Shown: in pieces, positions 16,436 through 26,500 of the stretch | Layout of the letters: every line of letters begins with the position of its first letter | How positions within the stretch are numbered: position 1 is the stretch's first letter | DNA from: DATAPD01 sp036265385 | GTDB taxonomy: Bacteria; Acidobacteriota; Terriglobia; Terriglobales; Acidobacteriaceae | Reading direction: 5' to 3' | NCBI GenBank assembly: GCA_036265385.1 | Contig: DATAPD010000067.1 | Span: 124,001 to 188,000 of the forward strand | Length of the DNA stretch: 64,000 nt | Made by a program: the position numbers and the translations under genes | Notes under the pieces: model-generated | What the model was told of the DNA's origin: nothing | Database searches by the model: none | What the model saw: only the letters and a program-made list of their open reading frames with translations

Positions 16436-17053
16436 TCAGTTGCTGGCACGTATTTTTCTTAGCAACCTTCTCCCTGCGATTTCATAGTTGCCATCGAGAA
16501 CGATGTTGATCGCTTCCGTGTAGGCGAGGTGTTCCTGCTCGAGAATGCGCGCAGAGAGTGTGTGCTCGTCGTCGGAGTCGAGCACCGGGACGGTTTTTTG
16601 GACGATGATCGCGCCGTGGTCGAGTTCTTCGTCAACGAAATGCACGGTGCAACCAGAGGTCTTCACTCCGTACGCAAATGCTTGCTGCTGCGCCTCGAGG
16701 CCAGGGAAGGCTGGAAGCAGTGATGGGTGGATGTTCAGGATGCGCCCGGGAAACTGTTGCACGAACCAAGGCGATAAAAGACGCATGTATCCCGCGAGAC
16801 AAATCAGGTCGACTTTGTGTTCTTTGAGAGATGCAACAACTTCGCGGTCGTGCGTCTCGCGGTCTTTGCCCTTAGAAGGAAGGATTGCGGTGTTCAGGCC
16901 TAGCTTGGTGGCGGCTTCAATCCCACCAGCGCCCGCTTTGTTTGAGATGACGATTGAGATGCGGGCATTCGGAATTTTTCCAGATTGGATGTTTCGGGCA
17001 ATCGCTTCGAAATTGGAACCGCGTCCGGAAAGGAGGATGCCGAGATTCTTCAT
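16436..17053 (-). CDS. purN: Phosphoribosylglycinamide formyltransferase
   Basis: Transfers a formyl group from 10-formyl-THF to GAR in purine synthesis. The 205 residues start MKNLGILLSGRGSNFEAI, whose glycine loop binds the phosphoribosyl moiety. The catalytic motif NIHPSLLPAFPG is at about residues 107-118, and the second catalytic region VDEELDHGAIIVQ at about 137-149 contains the essential aspartate. The open frame continues upstream to 17188 but through an intergenic word repeat, so the start at 17053 is firm. It follows purM in the same orientation. Confidence 0.96.
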   Translation of the reverse strand: MKNLGILLSGRGSNFEAIARNIQSGKIPNARISIVISNKAGAGGIEAATKLGLNTAILPSKGKDRETHDREVVASLKEHKVDLICLAGYMRLLSPWFVQQFPGRILNIHPSLLPAFPGLEAQQQAFAYGVKTSGCTVHFVDEELDHGAIIVQKTVPVLDSDDEHTLSARILEQEHLAYTEAINIVLDGNYEIAGRRLLRKIRASN

Positions 17054-17055
17054 GG

Positions 17056-17096
17056 TCAGGCTACAGGCTTCAGCTAACAGGCTACAGGGCCCGGCT
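17056..17096. repeat. Low-complexity intergenic word tract
   Basis: CAGGCTACAGGCTTCAGCTA followed by ACAGGCTACAGGG, between purM and purN. It is similar in style to the tract at 4721-4774, and an inverted form (GGCTGGAGCCTGTGG) occurs near 17222. Confidence 0.55.
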
Positions 17097-17236
17097 TTAG
17101 CAAACGGGCGGCAAGCTTTTTGTTTCAGCATCCACGCGTTCCATCTGCCGAGCACTTGGAATTCGTTGTTCCCTCGCTGTAAAAGCAAATTGCGAAAGTT
17201 CTTGCTGAACTGATGGCTGAAGGCTGGAGCCTGTGG

Positions 17237-18334
17237 TTAGGTGTACATCACCTTCCGTTCGCCTTTGACGATGCGCCCGATGTTATAGAACTTTTCGCCG
17301 GCGCGATCGAGCAACGTTTCCGCTTTCTTGAACTTTTTGGCGGGAATGACCAGGATCATACCGATACCCATGTTGAAGGTGCGTAGCATCTCTTCCTGAG
17401 GAACGCTGCCTAGAGTTTGCAAGTGATCGAAGATCGGCAGCACGGGCCACGAGCCAAGTTCGATGACCGACGCTGTTCCACGTGGTAACACGCGCGGAAG
17501 ATTTTCGGTGATACCGCCACCCGTCACGTGAGCCATGGCGGAAACGCATTCACCTGCGACGAGCTTTTTGAGGATGGGCCAATAGCTCTTATGTGGCCGC
17601 ATAAGTTCGTTGCCGACCTTATTCTTGATTTCGTTGACGTAAGTCTCCGGCGAGTACTTAGCAACATCGAACAGCAACTTGCGGGCAAGAGAATATCCGT
17701 TTGTATGTAGTCCTGTAGATGGCAGACCCAGCACTACGTCTCCCATCTCGACGGTCTTTCCAGTAACAATTTTCTCGCGCTCGACAACGCCGACGATGAA
17801 ACCAGCGAGGTCATATTCTCCGTCTGGATAGAACCCGGGCATCTCGGCAGTTTCGCCGCCGATCAGCGCGCAGCCATTGTGTTTGCAGGCGTCCGCTATA
17901 CCTTCGACGACTTTCTCGGCAATTTCAGGATCGAGCTTGCCGGTTGCGAGATAGTCCATGAAGAAAAGTGGAGCAGCACCCTGCACTGCGATGTCATTTA
18001 CACAGTGATTGACGAGGTCTCCGCCGACGGTGTGATGAACATTCATGGCGAAAGCCACATTCAATTTGGTGCCCACGCCGTCGACACTTGATACTAAGAC
18101 GGGATCGATATATTTTTTATCGATCGAAAACAATCCACCGAAACCACCAATCTCGCTAAGTACGCCACGCGTGAAGGTTTTATGAGCGAGATACTTGATG
18201 CGCTGTTTCGTGCGGTTGGCGCGATCAATATTCACACCTGCGTCTGCGTAAGTGATCACGCCATTTTTCGGATTAGGGTTTTGAGCCAAAGAATCGTCCG
18301 TTGTCGAAGTGAGGACGTTAACTGTGCATCTCAA
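17237..18334 (-). CDS. purM: Phosphoribosylformylglycinamidine cyclo-ligase
   Basis: The AIR synthetase of purine biosynthesis, closing the imidazole ring with ATP. The 365-residue frame includes ITYADAGVNIDRANRTKQRI (the family N-terminus), VSSVDGVGTKLNVAF at about residues 82-96, GGETAEMPGFY at about 158-168, and the C-terminal AHVTGGGITENLPRVLP with the conserved TGGGI. The first 25 residues precede the usual family start; a GTG at GVITYADAG (residue 26) is an alternative start. No clear ribosome-binding site marks either. It is upstream of purN. Confidence 0.95.
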   Translation of the reverse strand: MRCTVNVLTSTTDDSLAQNPNPKNGVITYADAGVNIDRANRTKQRIKYLAHKTFTRGVLSEIGGFGGLFSIDKKYIDPVLVSSVDGVGTKLNVAFAMNVHHTVGGDLVNHCVNDIAVQGAAPLFFMDYLATGKLDPEIAEKVVEGIADACKHNGCALIGGETAEMPGFYPDGEYDLAGFIVGVVEREKIVTGKTVEMGDVVLGLPSTGLHTNGYSLARKLLFDVAKYSPETYVNEIKNKVGNELMRPHKSYWPILKKLVAGECVSAMAHVTGGGITENLPRVLPRGTASVIELGSWPVLPIFDHLQTLGSVPQEEMLRTFNMGIGMILVIPAKKFKKAETLLDRAGEKFYNIGRIVKGERKVMYT

Positions 18335-18403
18335 CGAGGAGCGTTGGAACGGGTCATTTTAACACGGTCTTTATGCGGGTTCCGGGTTAGGAGTGTGGGC
18401 CAA

Positions 18404-18432
18404 AATAAAAAACCTCGGCTGACGCCGAGGCT
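18404..18432 (-). terminator. Rho-independent terminator of the lysine-rich protein gene
   Basis: CCTCGGC (18413-18419) and GCCGAGG (18424-18430) form a perfect seven-pair stem with a four-base loop. Read on the minus strand it is followed by TTTTTTATTTT. It ends the transcript of the gene at 18451-18642, upstream of purM. Confidence 0.85.
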
Positions 18433-18450
18433 TACAAGATACGAAAGCTG

Positions 18451-18642
18451 TTACTTCATTTCGCCGCCCTTGGCGTCATCCTTCTTTTCCTTCTTCTCTT
18501 TCTTTTCCTTCTTAGCCTTCTTCTCTTTCTTTTCGGCCTTAGGGGCATCAGCTTTCTTGTCGGTGCTGCCGGCATCCTGCGCAACAGCAGCCATCGAAAC
18601 GGTCAGAGCCATGGCAAACAGCAGAGCAAGTACTTTCTTCAT
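18451..18642 (-). CDS. Small secreted lysine/glutamate-rich protein
   Basis: A 63-residue protein. MKKVLALLFAMALTVSMAAVAQ is a clear signal peptide with an AVA-Q type cleavage site, followed by DAGSTDKKADAPKAEKK and then an almost pure lysine/glutamate stretch ending in GGEMK. AAGGAG is well placed before the ATG and an intrinsic terminator follows, so the gene is real despite its low complexity. The mature part should be highly charged and disordered or a single helix. Possible roles (cell-envelope or nucleic-acid binding, a metal or acid buffer) are guesses. The frame open further upstream to 18813 is not coding. Confidence 0.8.
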   Translation of the reverse strand: MKKVLALLFAMALTVSMAAVAQDAGSTDKKADAPKAEKKEKKAKKEKKEKKEKKDDAKGGEMK

Positions 18643-18837
18643 TCGTAGTTCTCCTTCGTGCGCGGGCATGCCGAACGCACATTTCCGGGTATGGATTTGT
18701 TTGAGTATGGGATTTCCCGGTGGCAGAGATTCTAGGATGCGTCCGGCAGAGTTGTCCAATTGAGAAGTACATGTCTGTTTTCCAGCGTGTTTCAGGTCAC
18801 ATCGGGGTGGCATGGATGAGGGTTACACTTACTGCCG

Positions 18838-21630
18838 ATGAGCACGACAAAGCCATTTGAAAAATCGACGCCGCCTCAGCCAGCGCATGATCGGGCGCAC
18901 GACGTATTACGAAGCGAAAGCCAGCCGCTCGATTCCATTTTCCAACCGCGGAGTGTGGCAGTAATTGGCGCAACGGAACGCCAAGGCAGCGTCGGCCGTG
19001 CGGTCCTCTGGAGCCTTGTCAGCAGCCCTTTTGGGGGAACGGTCTATCCGGTGAGCGACAAGCATTCCAGCGTGCTGGGAATCAAAGCGTACAAGCGGGT
19101 GGCAGATATTCCCGAGGCGGTTGACTTAGCGGTTCTGGTCACGCCGGCCCGTACGGTCCCGGGCATTATCGGTGAATGTGTAAAAGCGGGAGTTGGAGGC
19201 GCAATCGTAATTTCCGCAGGCTTCAAGGAGCACGGTCAGGAGGGGCAGGAACTAGAGCGGCAGATATTGGAACAGATACGCGGCAGTGGCATGAGGCTGA
19301 TTGGGCCGAACTGCCTAGGCGTGATGAACCCGGTAAGCGGGCTGAATGCGACGTTTGCTTCGAACAGCATGCCTCGACCAGGAAACGTAGCGTTCATCAG
19401 TCAGAGTGGCGCGCTCGGGACAGCGATCCTGGATTGGGCGCAACAAGAGCTAGTGGGTTTCAGTTCCTTCGTGTCTGTAGGTTCCATGCTGGATGTCGGC
19501 TGGGGAGACCTGATCGATTACCTGGGGAATGACCCGCGAACTCAAAGCATTCTGATTTACATGGAGTCGGTGGGTGATGCGAGGTCGTTTTTGTCGGCGG
19601 CGCGTGAAGTATCGCTGACCAAGCCGATCATCATCATCAAAGCAGGACGGACGGATGCTGCAGCAAAGGCCGCCGCTTCGCATACGGGAACTCTGACTGG
19701 TAGTGACGAAGTTCTGGATGCGGCGTTTCGCCGAAGTGGCGTTTTGCGAGTCGCCACGATCGCTGATTTGTTCTACATGGCGGAAGTGCTTTCGAAACAA
19801 CCTCGGCCAAGAGGACCAAGCCTGGCAATTGTGACAAATGCGGGAGGGCCGGGTGTGCTGGCGGCAGACTCGGTGATTGCGGCGGGCGGTCAGTTGGCGA
19901 CGCTTTCGGCGGCATCGATGGAAAGTTTGAACCAGATTCTTCCGCCGCACTGGAGCCACAACAATCCGATCGACATTCTGGGTGATGCTTTGCCCGAGCG
20001 CTATGCGAAGGTGCTCGAGATCGCGGCGCATGACGAGAACGTGGATGGCTTGCTGGCTGTGATCTGTCCGCAGGGTATGTCGCATCCCACACTGACCGCA
20101 GAAAAGCTTGCGCCTTTTGCGAAGACCTCCGGGAAGCCGGTGATCGCGAGTTGGATTGGCGGAGCGGGGATGACGGCAGGAATTGAGATCCTTAATCGCG
20201 CGGGAATCCCGACATTTCCTTATCCAGATACGGCAGCGCGAGTGTTCGAGTACATGTGGCGATATAGCTACAACCTGCATGGCATTTACGAAACGCCCAT
20301 CCTGCCACAAGAGTCGGAGTCTGGCCCTGATCGATCGCGAGCAGAAAAGCTGGTGCGGGGTGTTCGTGAGGCTGGGCGCACGCTTCTGACAGAATCGGAA
20401 TCGAAACAACTGCTAGAGGCATACGGTATCCCGACTGTTCGCACGCTGGAGGCATCGACAGAAGAGGATGCAGTTCGATGCGCGGAAGAACTCGGATTCC
20501 CAGTTGTCGTAAAGCTCTTATCTCAGACCATCACTCATAAAACTGAGGTCGGTGGAGTGAAGCTCAACCTCACTAGCGTGGACTCGGTGAGGGCGGCATT
20601 TCGAGAGGTTCGAGCGGCAGTCCATCAAAACGGAAGTCCCGATGATTTTCAGGGCGTTACCGTACAGCCGATGGTGAGACTGGACGGCTATGAACTGATT
20701 CTTGGGTCGAGTGTCGATTCGCAATTTGGGCCAGTGCTCTTGTTCGGGTCGGGTGGACAGTTGGTAGAAGTGTTCAAAGACCGGGCCCTGGCATTACCGC
20801 CACTGAACACCACGCTTGCGCGGCGCATGATGGAGCAAACGAAGGTCTTTGAGGCTCTGCAAGGTGTGCGCGGAAGGAAACCAGTTGATTTTGTTGCGCT
20901 GGAGGAATTGCTGGTGCGCTTCAGTCAATTGGTCGTCGAGCAGCGTTGGATCAAGGAGATCGATATCAATCCGCTGCTGGCATCTCCGGATCGCTTGGTC
21001 GCGCTTGATGCGCGTGTCGTTCTATATGGCCGTGAAGTAAGCGAACAGGAGTTACCGCGGACTGCCGTGCGCGCTTACCCGACGCAATATGTTTGGAAAG
21101 CACATGCGAAAAACGGCGAGGCGATTGTCATTCGACCGATTCGTCCTGAAGACGAGCCGTTGCTGATCAAACTGCACAAGGAACTCTCCGAGCGGACCGT
21201 GTACTTGCGGTATTTCCAGCCATTAAAGCTGAGCCAACGTACAGCACATGAAAGGCTGACTCGGATTTGTTTTATCGATTACGACCGAGAAATGGCCCTG
21301 GTTGTTGAGCACAGAAACGAAGCGGGTCAGCAAGAAATAGTGGCAATTGGACGGCTGAGCAAACTTCGAGGGCGAGACGAAGCGGAACTAGCGGTGCTTG
21401 TGGATGATCGCTGGCAGCATCAAGGTTTGGGGACGGCCCTGTACGGCCATCTGGTCGAGATCGCGAAACAAGAACGCATCCGGCGAGTGGTTTCGACGAT
21501 CCTTGCAGAGAACCGAGAAATGCGCAGTATCTGCCAGAAGCATGGATTCAAGCTCGAAGCCAATATCGAAGATGGAACAATCCAGGCGGAACTGGATGTT
21601 CAGGCGCTTTCTGCGCAGGGACAGGCCTGA
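18838..21630 (+). CDS. Acyl-CoA ligase (ADP-forming)-like / GNAT acetyltransferase fusion
   Basis: A 930-residue multidomain protein with the architecture of E. coli PatZ (Pka) and Pat-type protein lysine acetyltransferases. Residues about 30-160 are a CoA-binding Rossmann domain (SVAVIGATERQGSVGRAVLW). About 175-480 are succinyl-CoA-ligase-like domains, with SHTGTLTG around H282. About 505-730 are an ATP-grasp domain (FPVVVKLLSQTITHKTEVGG). About 760-920 are a GNAT domain (DDRWQHQGLGTALYGHLVEI). In bacteria such proteins acetylate acetyl-CoA synthetase and other metabolic enzymes. H282 sits where ADP-forming ligases carry their phosphohistidine, so ligase activity may be retained. It is divergent from the lysine-rich protein gene. 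Confidence 0.9.
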   Translation: MSTTKPFEKSTPPQPAHDRAHDVLRSESQPLDSIFQPRSVAVIGATERQGSVGRAVLWSLVSSPFGGTVYPVSDKHSSVLGIKAYKRVADIPEAVDLAVLVTPARTVPGIIGECVKAGVGGAIVISAGFKEHGQEGQELERQILEQIRGSGMRLIGPNCLGVMNPVSGLNATFASNSMPRPGNVAFISQSGALGTAILDWAQQELVGFSSFVSVGSMLDVGWGDLIDYLGNDPRTQSILIYMESVGDARSFLSAAREVSLTKPIIIIKAGRTDAAAKAAASHTGTLTGSDEVLDAAFRRSGVLRVATIADLFYMAEVLSKQPRPRGPSLAIVTNAGGPGVLAADSVIAAGGQLATLSAASMESLNQILPPHWSHNNPIDILGDALPERYAKVLEIAAHDENVDGLLAVICPQGMSHPTLTAEKLAPFAKTSGKPVIASWIGGAGMTAGIEILNRAGIPTFPYPDTAARVFEYMWRYSYNLHGIYETPILPQESESGPDRSRAEKLVRGVREAGRTLLTESESKQLLEAYGIPTVRTLEASTEEDAVRCAEELGFPVVVKLLSQTITHKTEVGGVKLNLTSVDSVRAAFREVRAAVHQNGSPDDFQGVTVQPMVRLDGYELILGSSVDSQFGPVLLFGSGGQLVEVFKDRALALPPLNTTLARRMMEQTKVFEALQGVRGRKPVDFVALEELLVRFSQLVVEQRWIKEIDINPLLASPDRLVALDARVVLYGREVSEQELPRTAVRAYPTQYVWKAHAKNGEAIVIRPIRPEDEPLLIKLHKELSERTVYLRYFQPLKLSQRTAHERLTRICFIDYDREMALVVEHRNEAGQQEIVAIGRLSKLRGRDEAELAVLVDDRWQHQGLGTALYGHLVEIAKQERIRRVVSTILAENREMRSICQKHGFKLEANIEDGTIQAELDVQALSAQGQA

Positions 21631-21714
21631 ATCGTTTCTTCCTTTGAAGACACAACAAAGTAGGTCACACGTTGATACGCGATCACCTCGCGTCGTATCT
21701 GCTGGCTCCGCCAT

Positions 21715-21723
21715 TGCTATAAT
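21715..21723 (+). promoter_or_regulatory. Extended -10 promoter for the S10 peptidase gene
   Basis: TGC followed by a consensus TATAAT at 21718-21723, i.e. an extended -10 element. No good -35 is visible at the right distance, which extended -10 promoters tolerate. Start of transcription is expected near 21730, giving a leader of about 50 bases. The same TGCTATAAT occurs at 45802-45810. Confidence 0.55.
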
Positions 21724-21778
21724 GCGTCGCACCTCGAAGAACTCACTACATCCATTTGAGCTGAGGAGACACTGATTG

Positions 21779-23428
21779 ATGCGCTCTGCCCTGATTGTCC
21801 TGATGGTTGCGCTTGGGCTGTCTATGCCAACGTTTGCACAGCAACCGGACTCGTCGAAAAAAACTCCGAAGGAAAAGAAAGAGTCCAAGCAGCCCGAGTC
21901 GTCGGCAAACGTGATGAAGCCGGAAGCGAAGCCGACACCGCCGGGAGCACCTCCCTCCGAGCCGGCCAAACCAGAAGCTGGGCCCGGTGAGAAAGGTCCT
22001 GCGGAAAAGGAAGAGCACTACGACATGACCGAGGTCGCACCTGTGGTCACACACCACCAGGTGACGGTCGGCGGGAAGTCGCTCTCCTACGCCGCGACTG
22101 CTGGACGGTTGCCTTTGAAGCGTGGCGACGGAAAAACCGAAGCGCAGATGTTTTTCGTGGCCTACACGCTGGATGGTCAGGATGCAGGCAAACGTCCGGT
22201 GACATTTGCTTTCAACGGAGGTCCGGGGTCCGCCTCAATCTGGCTCCACATGGGTGCGCTTGGCCCGAAGCGTGTTGTCTTACAGCCGAACGGGTTCATG
22301 CCCGCGGCTCCATATCGGCTTGAGGACAATCCCGATACCTTGCTCGATCGCAGCGACATCGTGATGGTGGACGCGATGAGCACGGGATTCAGTCGCGCCG
22401 CAAACAGCGACATCGTGAAGAAGTACATCGGCGTGAAAGGCGATATTCAGGCCTTCGGCGAGTTCATCCGGATGTACCTATCACGCTACGATCGATGGAG
22501 TTCACCGCTGTTCCTGCTGGGCGAGAGTTACGGAACAACGCGGGCCGCCGGTGTTTCGGGCTATCTTGCGGACAAGGGCATCGCGTTCAACGGCATCACG
22601 CTTCTCTCGATGGCGGTTGATTTTCAGACTTTGGAATGGAACAAGTCAAACGACCTTCCTTACATTTTGCTTTTGCCTACCTATGCGATGATCGCGACAT
22701 ATCACCACAAGGCGGCTTCGGATCTGCCCCAGGATCCGGGGAAGCTGCGCGAGGAAGTGGAGCGGTGGTGCTCCAACGAATACACGATGGCATTAGCCAA
22801 AGGCGACAGTCAGACGCCAGAAGAGCGGCAGAAGGTGATCGATCAATTGGCGCGGTACACGGGGCTCAGGAAGGATGTCATCGATAACGCTAATCTTCGC
22901 ATTGACGTTCCCACTTTCACGAAAGAGCTCTTACGGGATCAGAAGGTAGTTGTGGGACGACTTGACGGCCGATTTACAGGCACAGATCCACAGGATTCTC
23001 CGTACTATGATCCGACGGGATCCGCGATCCTGCCGCCTTACACCTCGACATTCAATAACTACGTCAGGACGGAGCTCGGATACAAAACCGACATGCCGTA
23101 TCGGGTGTTTGTTTACGACGATCCTGATTTCACATCTAAATGGGAGTGGGGCAGCGCGGAGGGCGGATTCCCGAGCACGGCATCTCAGCTGCGGGCTGCG
23201 ATGGTGAAGAATCCCTACATGAAGGTTCTTGTCATGGAGGGATACTACGACCTGGCGACGCCGTTCTTCGCCGCAGATTGGACCATGCAGCACCTGGATC
23301 TCGTGGAAAAGTTTCATCAGAACGTGTCGTATGCGACTTACGGCGCGGGACACATGGTGTATGTCGATCGCAAAGAGCACGCCAAGATGAAGAACGATTT
23401 AGTCGAGTTCATGCAAAAGTCGCAGTAA
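21779..23428 (+). CDS. Secreted S10-family serine carboxypeptidase
   Basis: A 549-residue peptidase S10 homologue. The signal peptide is residues 1-20 (MRSALIVLMVALGLSMPTFA), followed by a Lys/Pro/Glu-rich linker to about residue 78. Family motifs are FNGGPGSASIWLHMGALGP at about 145-163 and GESYGTTRAAGVSG with nucleophile S250. The catalytic aspartate is probably in EGYYDLATPF and the histidine in YGAGHMVY near the C-terminus. It removes C-terminal residues from peptides outside the cytoplasm. The start: TTG-ATG at 21776/21779, with GAGGAG upstream; ATG preferred. The next gene starts about 120 bases downstream in the same direction. Confidence 0.92.
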   Translation: MRSALIVLMVALGLSMPTFAQQPDSSKKTPKEKKESKQPESSANVMKPEAKPTPPGAPPSEPAKPEAGPGEKGPAEKEEHYDMTEVAPVVTHHQVTVGGKSLSYAATAGRLPLKRGDGKTEAQMFFVAYTLDGQDAGKRPVTFAFNGGPGSASIWLHMGALGPKRVVLQPNGFMPAAPYRLEDNPDTLLDRSDIVMVDAMSTGFSRAANSDIVKKYIGVKGDIQAFGEFIRMYLSRYDRWSSPLFLLGESYGTTRAAGVSGYLADKGIAFNGITLLSMAVDFQTLEWNKSNDLPYILLLPTYAMIATYHHKAASDLPQDPGKLREEVERWCSNEYTMALAKGDSQTPEERQKVIDQLARYTGLRKDVIDNANLRIDVPTFTKELLRDQKVVVGRLDGRFTGTDPQDSPYYDPTGSAILPPYTSTFNNYVRTELGYKTDMPYRVFVYDDPDFTSKWEWGSAEGGFPSTASQLRAAMVKNPYMKVLVMEGYYDLATPFFAADWTMQHLDLVEKFHQNVSYATYGAGHMVYVDRKEHAKMKNDLVEFMQKSQ

Positions 23429-23547
23429 GAAATGTTCATTCCAGGCGCAGGCGGCAACTGGAAACAGTTACTGCCGCCTGTCACCTTGGAGCCCTTGCAC
23501 CTACCTCTCTCTTGCTGTACAAACGCCTCAGGATCACTCCAAAAACT

Positions 23548-26500
23548 ATGAGCCGTTTCATCGCAGTTTTCTGCCTGCTTTGCAGCTGTTTCCCTGCTTT
23601 TTCCCAAACGAAGCCGACCTCGCCTTTGCCGGCGCCCAGCACCAAGAGCCAGAGTGAAAAGCAAGCGGAGCCTGCGAAGCCCGTCGATGTCGCCAAGGCT
23701 GCTGAGGCGAAGGCCGATTATTCGCAGGAAGCCTACGTCGTCGAACAAATGCGAACTTCTTATCGCTTCGAAAACGATGGGACCGGACGTCGAGAACTGT
23801 TCGCGAGGATCAAGGTACAGAGTGAAGCCGGCGTGCAGCAGTGGGGGCAGGTTGTTATCGGATATAACTCGGCCAATGAGAAGGTTGAGATTCCGTCAGT
23901 AAAAGTTCTGAAGGCGGATGGGAGCGTCATTACAGCGCCGGAGGATTCTGTCCAGGACTTGAGTGCGCCGATTGAGCGAGAGGCGCCGGTCTATACCGAC
24001 TACCGGCAGAAGCACATTACCGTGCCTGGGTTGCGCCCAGGAGAAGTTCTCGAATACGACATTGTTACCGTCATACACACTCCGCTCGCAGCGAATAATT
24101 TCTGGATGGAGCACGACTTCCAAAAACATGGAATCGTGCTCGATGAGCAGCTTGAGATCAATATTCCGAAAGCCAGAACAGTCAAGCTGAAAACCAAACC
24201 TGAGAATCAAGCGAAGGTCAGCGAAGAAGGGGAGCGGCGGCTTTATCGGTGGACAAGTTCGCATCTTGAGAAAGACGATGCGGATGACGACGACAAAGCG
24301 AAGAAGAAGAAAAGGAAGCGCCCGGGAGATGAGCCCGAACCGCCAGCAGTGCAGATGACGACATTTGCCAGTTGGGAGGAAGTTGGGCGCTGGTACTCGG
24401 GGTTGGAAAAAGATCGCAGACAACCCGGACCTGAGGTGAAAGCGAAGTCGGATGCATTGACGAAGGATGCGAAGACCGACCTGGAGAAGATCGAAACGTT
24501 GTACGACTTCGTCGCCAAGAACTTCAGGTATGTCAGTTTGTCGCTGGGATTAGGCCGCTATCAGCCTCACGCCTCTAGTGATGTTCTGCACAATCAATAT
24601 GGCGACTGCAAGGACAAGCACACCTTGTTGGCGTCGTTGCTCGAAGCGCAGGGGTTGCACGCTTCATCTGTCCTGATTAACTCGAGCCGAAAGCTTGACC
24701 CCGATGTTCCGTCGCCATCGCAGTTCGATCATGTCATCACGATGGTTCCTCTTGGGAAAGAGGAAGTTTGGATGGACACGACGACGGAGGTGGCTCCATT
24801 CCGGTTGCTCTCATTCAATCTACGAAAGAAGGATGCATTGTTGGTGCCGGCGTCCGGGGCTGCGCATCTGCAGGAAACGCCCGCCGACACGCCGATGCCG
24901 AACTCGCAGTTGCAAGAAGTGGATGGCAAGGTCAATGAACTCGGCAAGCTGACCGCCCAAGTGAAATTCACGGTTCGAGGCGATCCTGAGCTCCTGATGC
25001 GGATCATCTTCCGTCGAGTTCCGAATCCTCAATGGAAGAAGCTTGTCGAGACCATCACTACAGCAGGTGGATTGCCGGGAGGGGATGTTTCGGATTTGAA
25101 CGTGACGGATCCGGGAAAAACGCGCGAACCTTTCATACTGGGATACACAGTAAATAAGACGAACTACTTCGATTGGTCGAAGAAGAAATCGGAATTGGAA
25201 TTGCCGCTTGCGCAGGTGAGTCTGCCCGAAGGTGTTGACGATGATGCGTCGGATAGTTCGCCGATCAAGCTCGGGCCTCCGGGCGAATACATCTATCGCG
25301 CTAAGGTGGAATTCGCGCCTCAGTTCACAACGCGCTTGCCTTTGGGGGTGAGCGTTAAGCGGGATTACGGCGAGTACCAAGCCACATACAAGATGGAAGA
25401 TCACACGCTGATCGCCGAGCGGAGGCTCACGATCCGCAACCGCGAGTTGCCGGGAAGTCGAGCGAGCGAATACATGGCATTTCGCCGGACGGTCGTTGCC
25501 GATCTTGGTCAGCAGCTTTCGCTCGAGAATGCAGCCGCGGGAAAGCCAACGCCACCGGCCAACATGAAAGCGGACGATTTGAACGAGAGCGGACGCTCCG
25601 CCATGCAAAATGGCAACTATGCGCTCGCGATCGAATTGTTCAAGAGAGCTGTGGAACTGGAACCGAAAGACAAGTATGCGTGGAACAATCTCGGCCTGTC
25701 CTACCTGGCGCTACGCAATACAAGTAAAGCGGTGGAATCGTTCCAAAAGCAGATTGAGGTCAATCCTTACGACGAGTTTGCTTATAACAATCTCGGACGC
25801 GCGTACTGGCAAGACCGAAAGTACGAAGACGGTGCGAATGCTTTTAAGAAGCAGATAGAAATCAATCCTCTCGATAAGTACGCGCACTCGAATTTAGGTG
25901 GGCTTTATGCCGAATGGCATAAGTATGACGAAGCGGCTCCCGAACTGGAGAAGGCGGTGCAGTTACGACCGGAAGATCCCACGCTGCAAGTCAGCCTGGG
26001 TGATGCGTATCTAAACCTTGGGCAGGACGATAAGGCACTTGCGGCATTCGACCGCGCGGTGGAGATATCGGCGACGCCAGTTGTCTGGAACAACATCGCG
26101 TACCAACTCTCTTTGAAAAATACTCACTTGGATCGCGCGCAGCAGTATGCAGAATCTGCCGTTGCCGCCACGAGTGCAGCTTTACGCAATTTGACCGTTG
26201 AGCAACTCACAAACCGCGACCTGGCGCTTGTTCCATCGCTGATGTCGTATTGGGACACGCTGGGCTGGGTGTACTTCGCGCGTGGCGATTTCGACAAGGC
26301 GGAGAAATACGTGGGGGCGGCGTGGGTGCTGGGGCAGCACGGAGAAGTTGGCGACCACTTGGCACAGATCTATGAGAAGCGCGGCCGAAAAGAAGATGCG
26401 ATTCGGCTGTATGCGCAAGCGATGAGCGCGTATCGCCCGGAGCCCGAAACAAAGGACAGGTTAGCGAAACTCGCCGGGGATCAAGGCAAATTGCAGTCGC

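Noticed and set aside
19450..20409. Minus-strand ORF of 319 residues opposite the acyl-CoA ligase/GNAT gene
   Set aside because: Arginine/histidine-rich shadow of a conserved gene.
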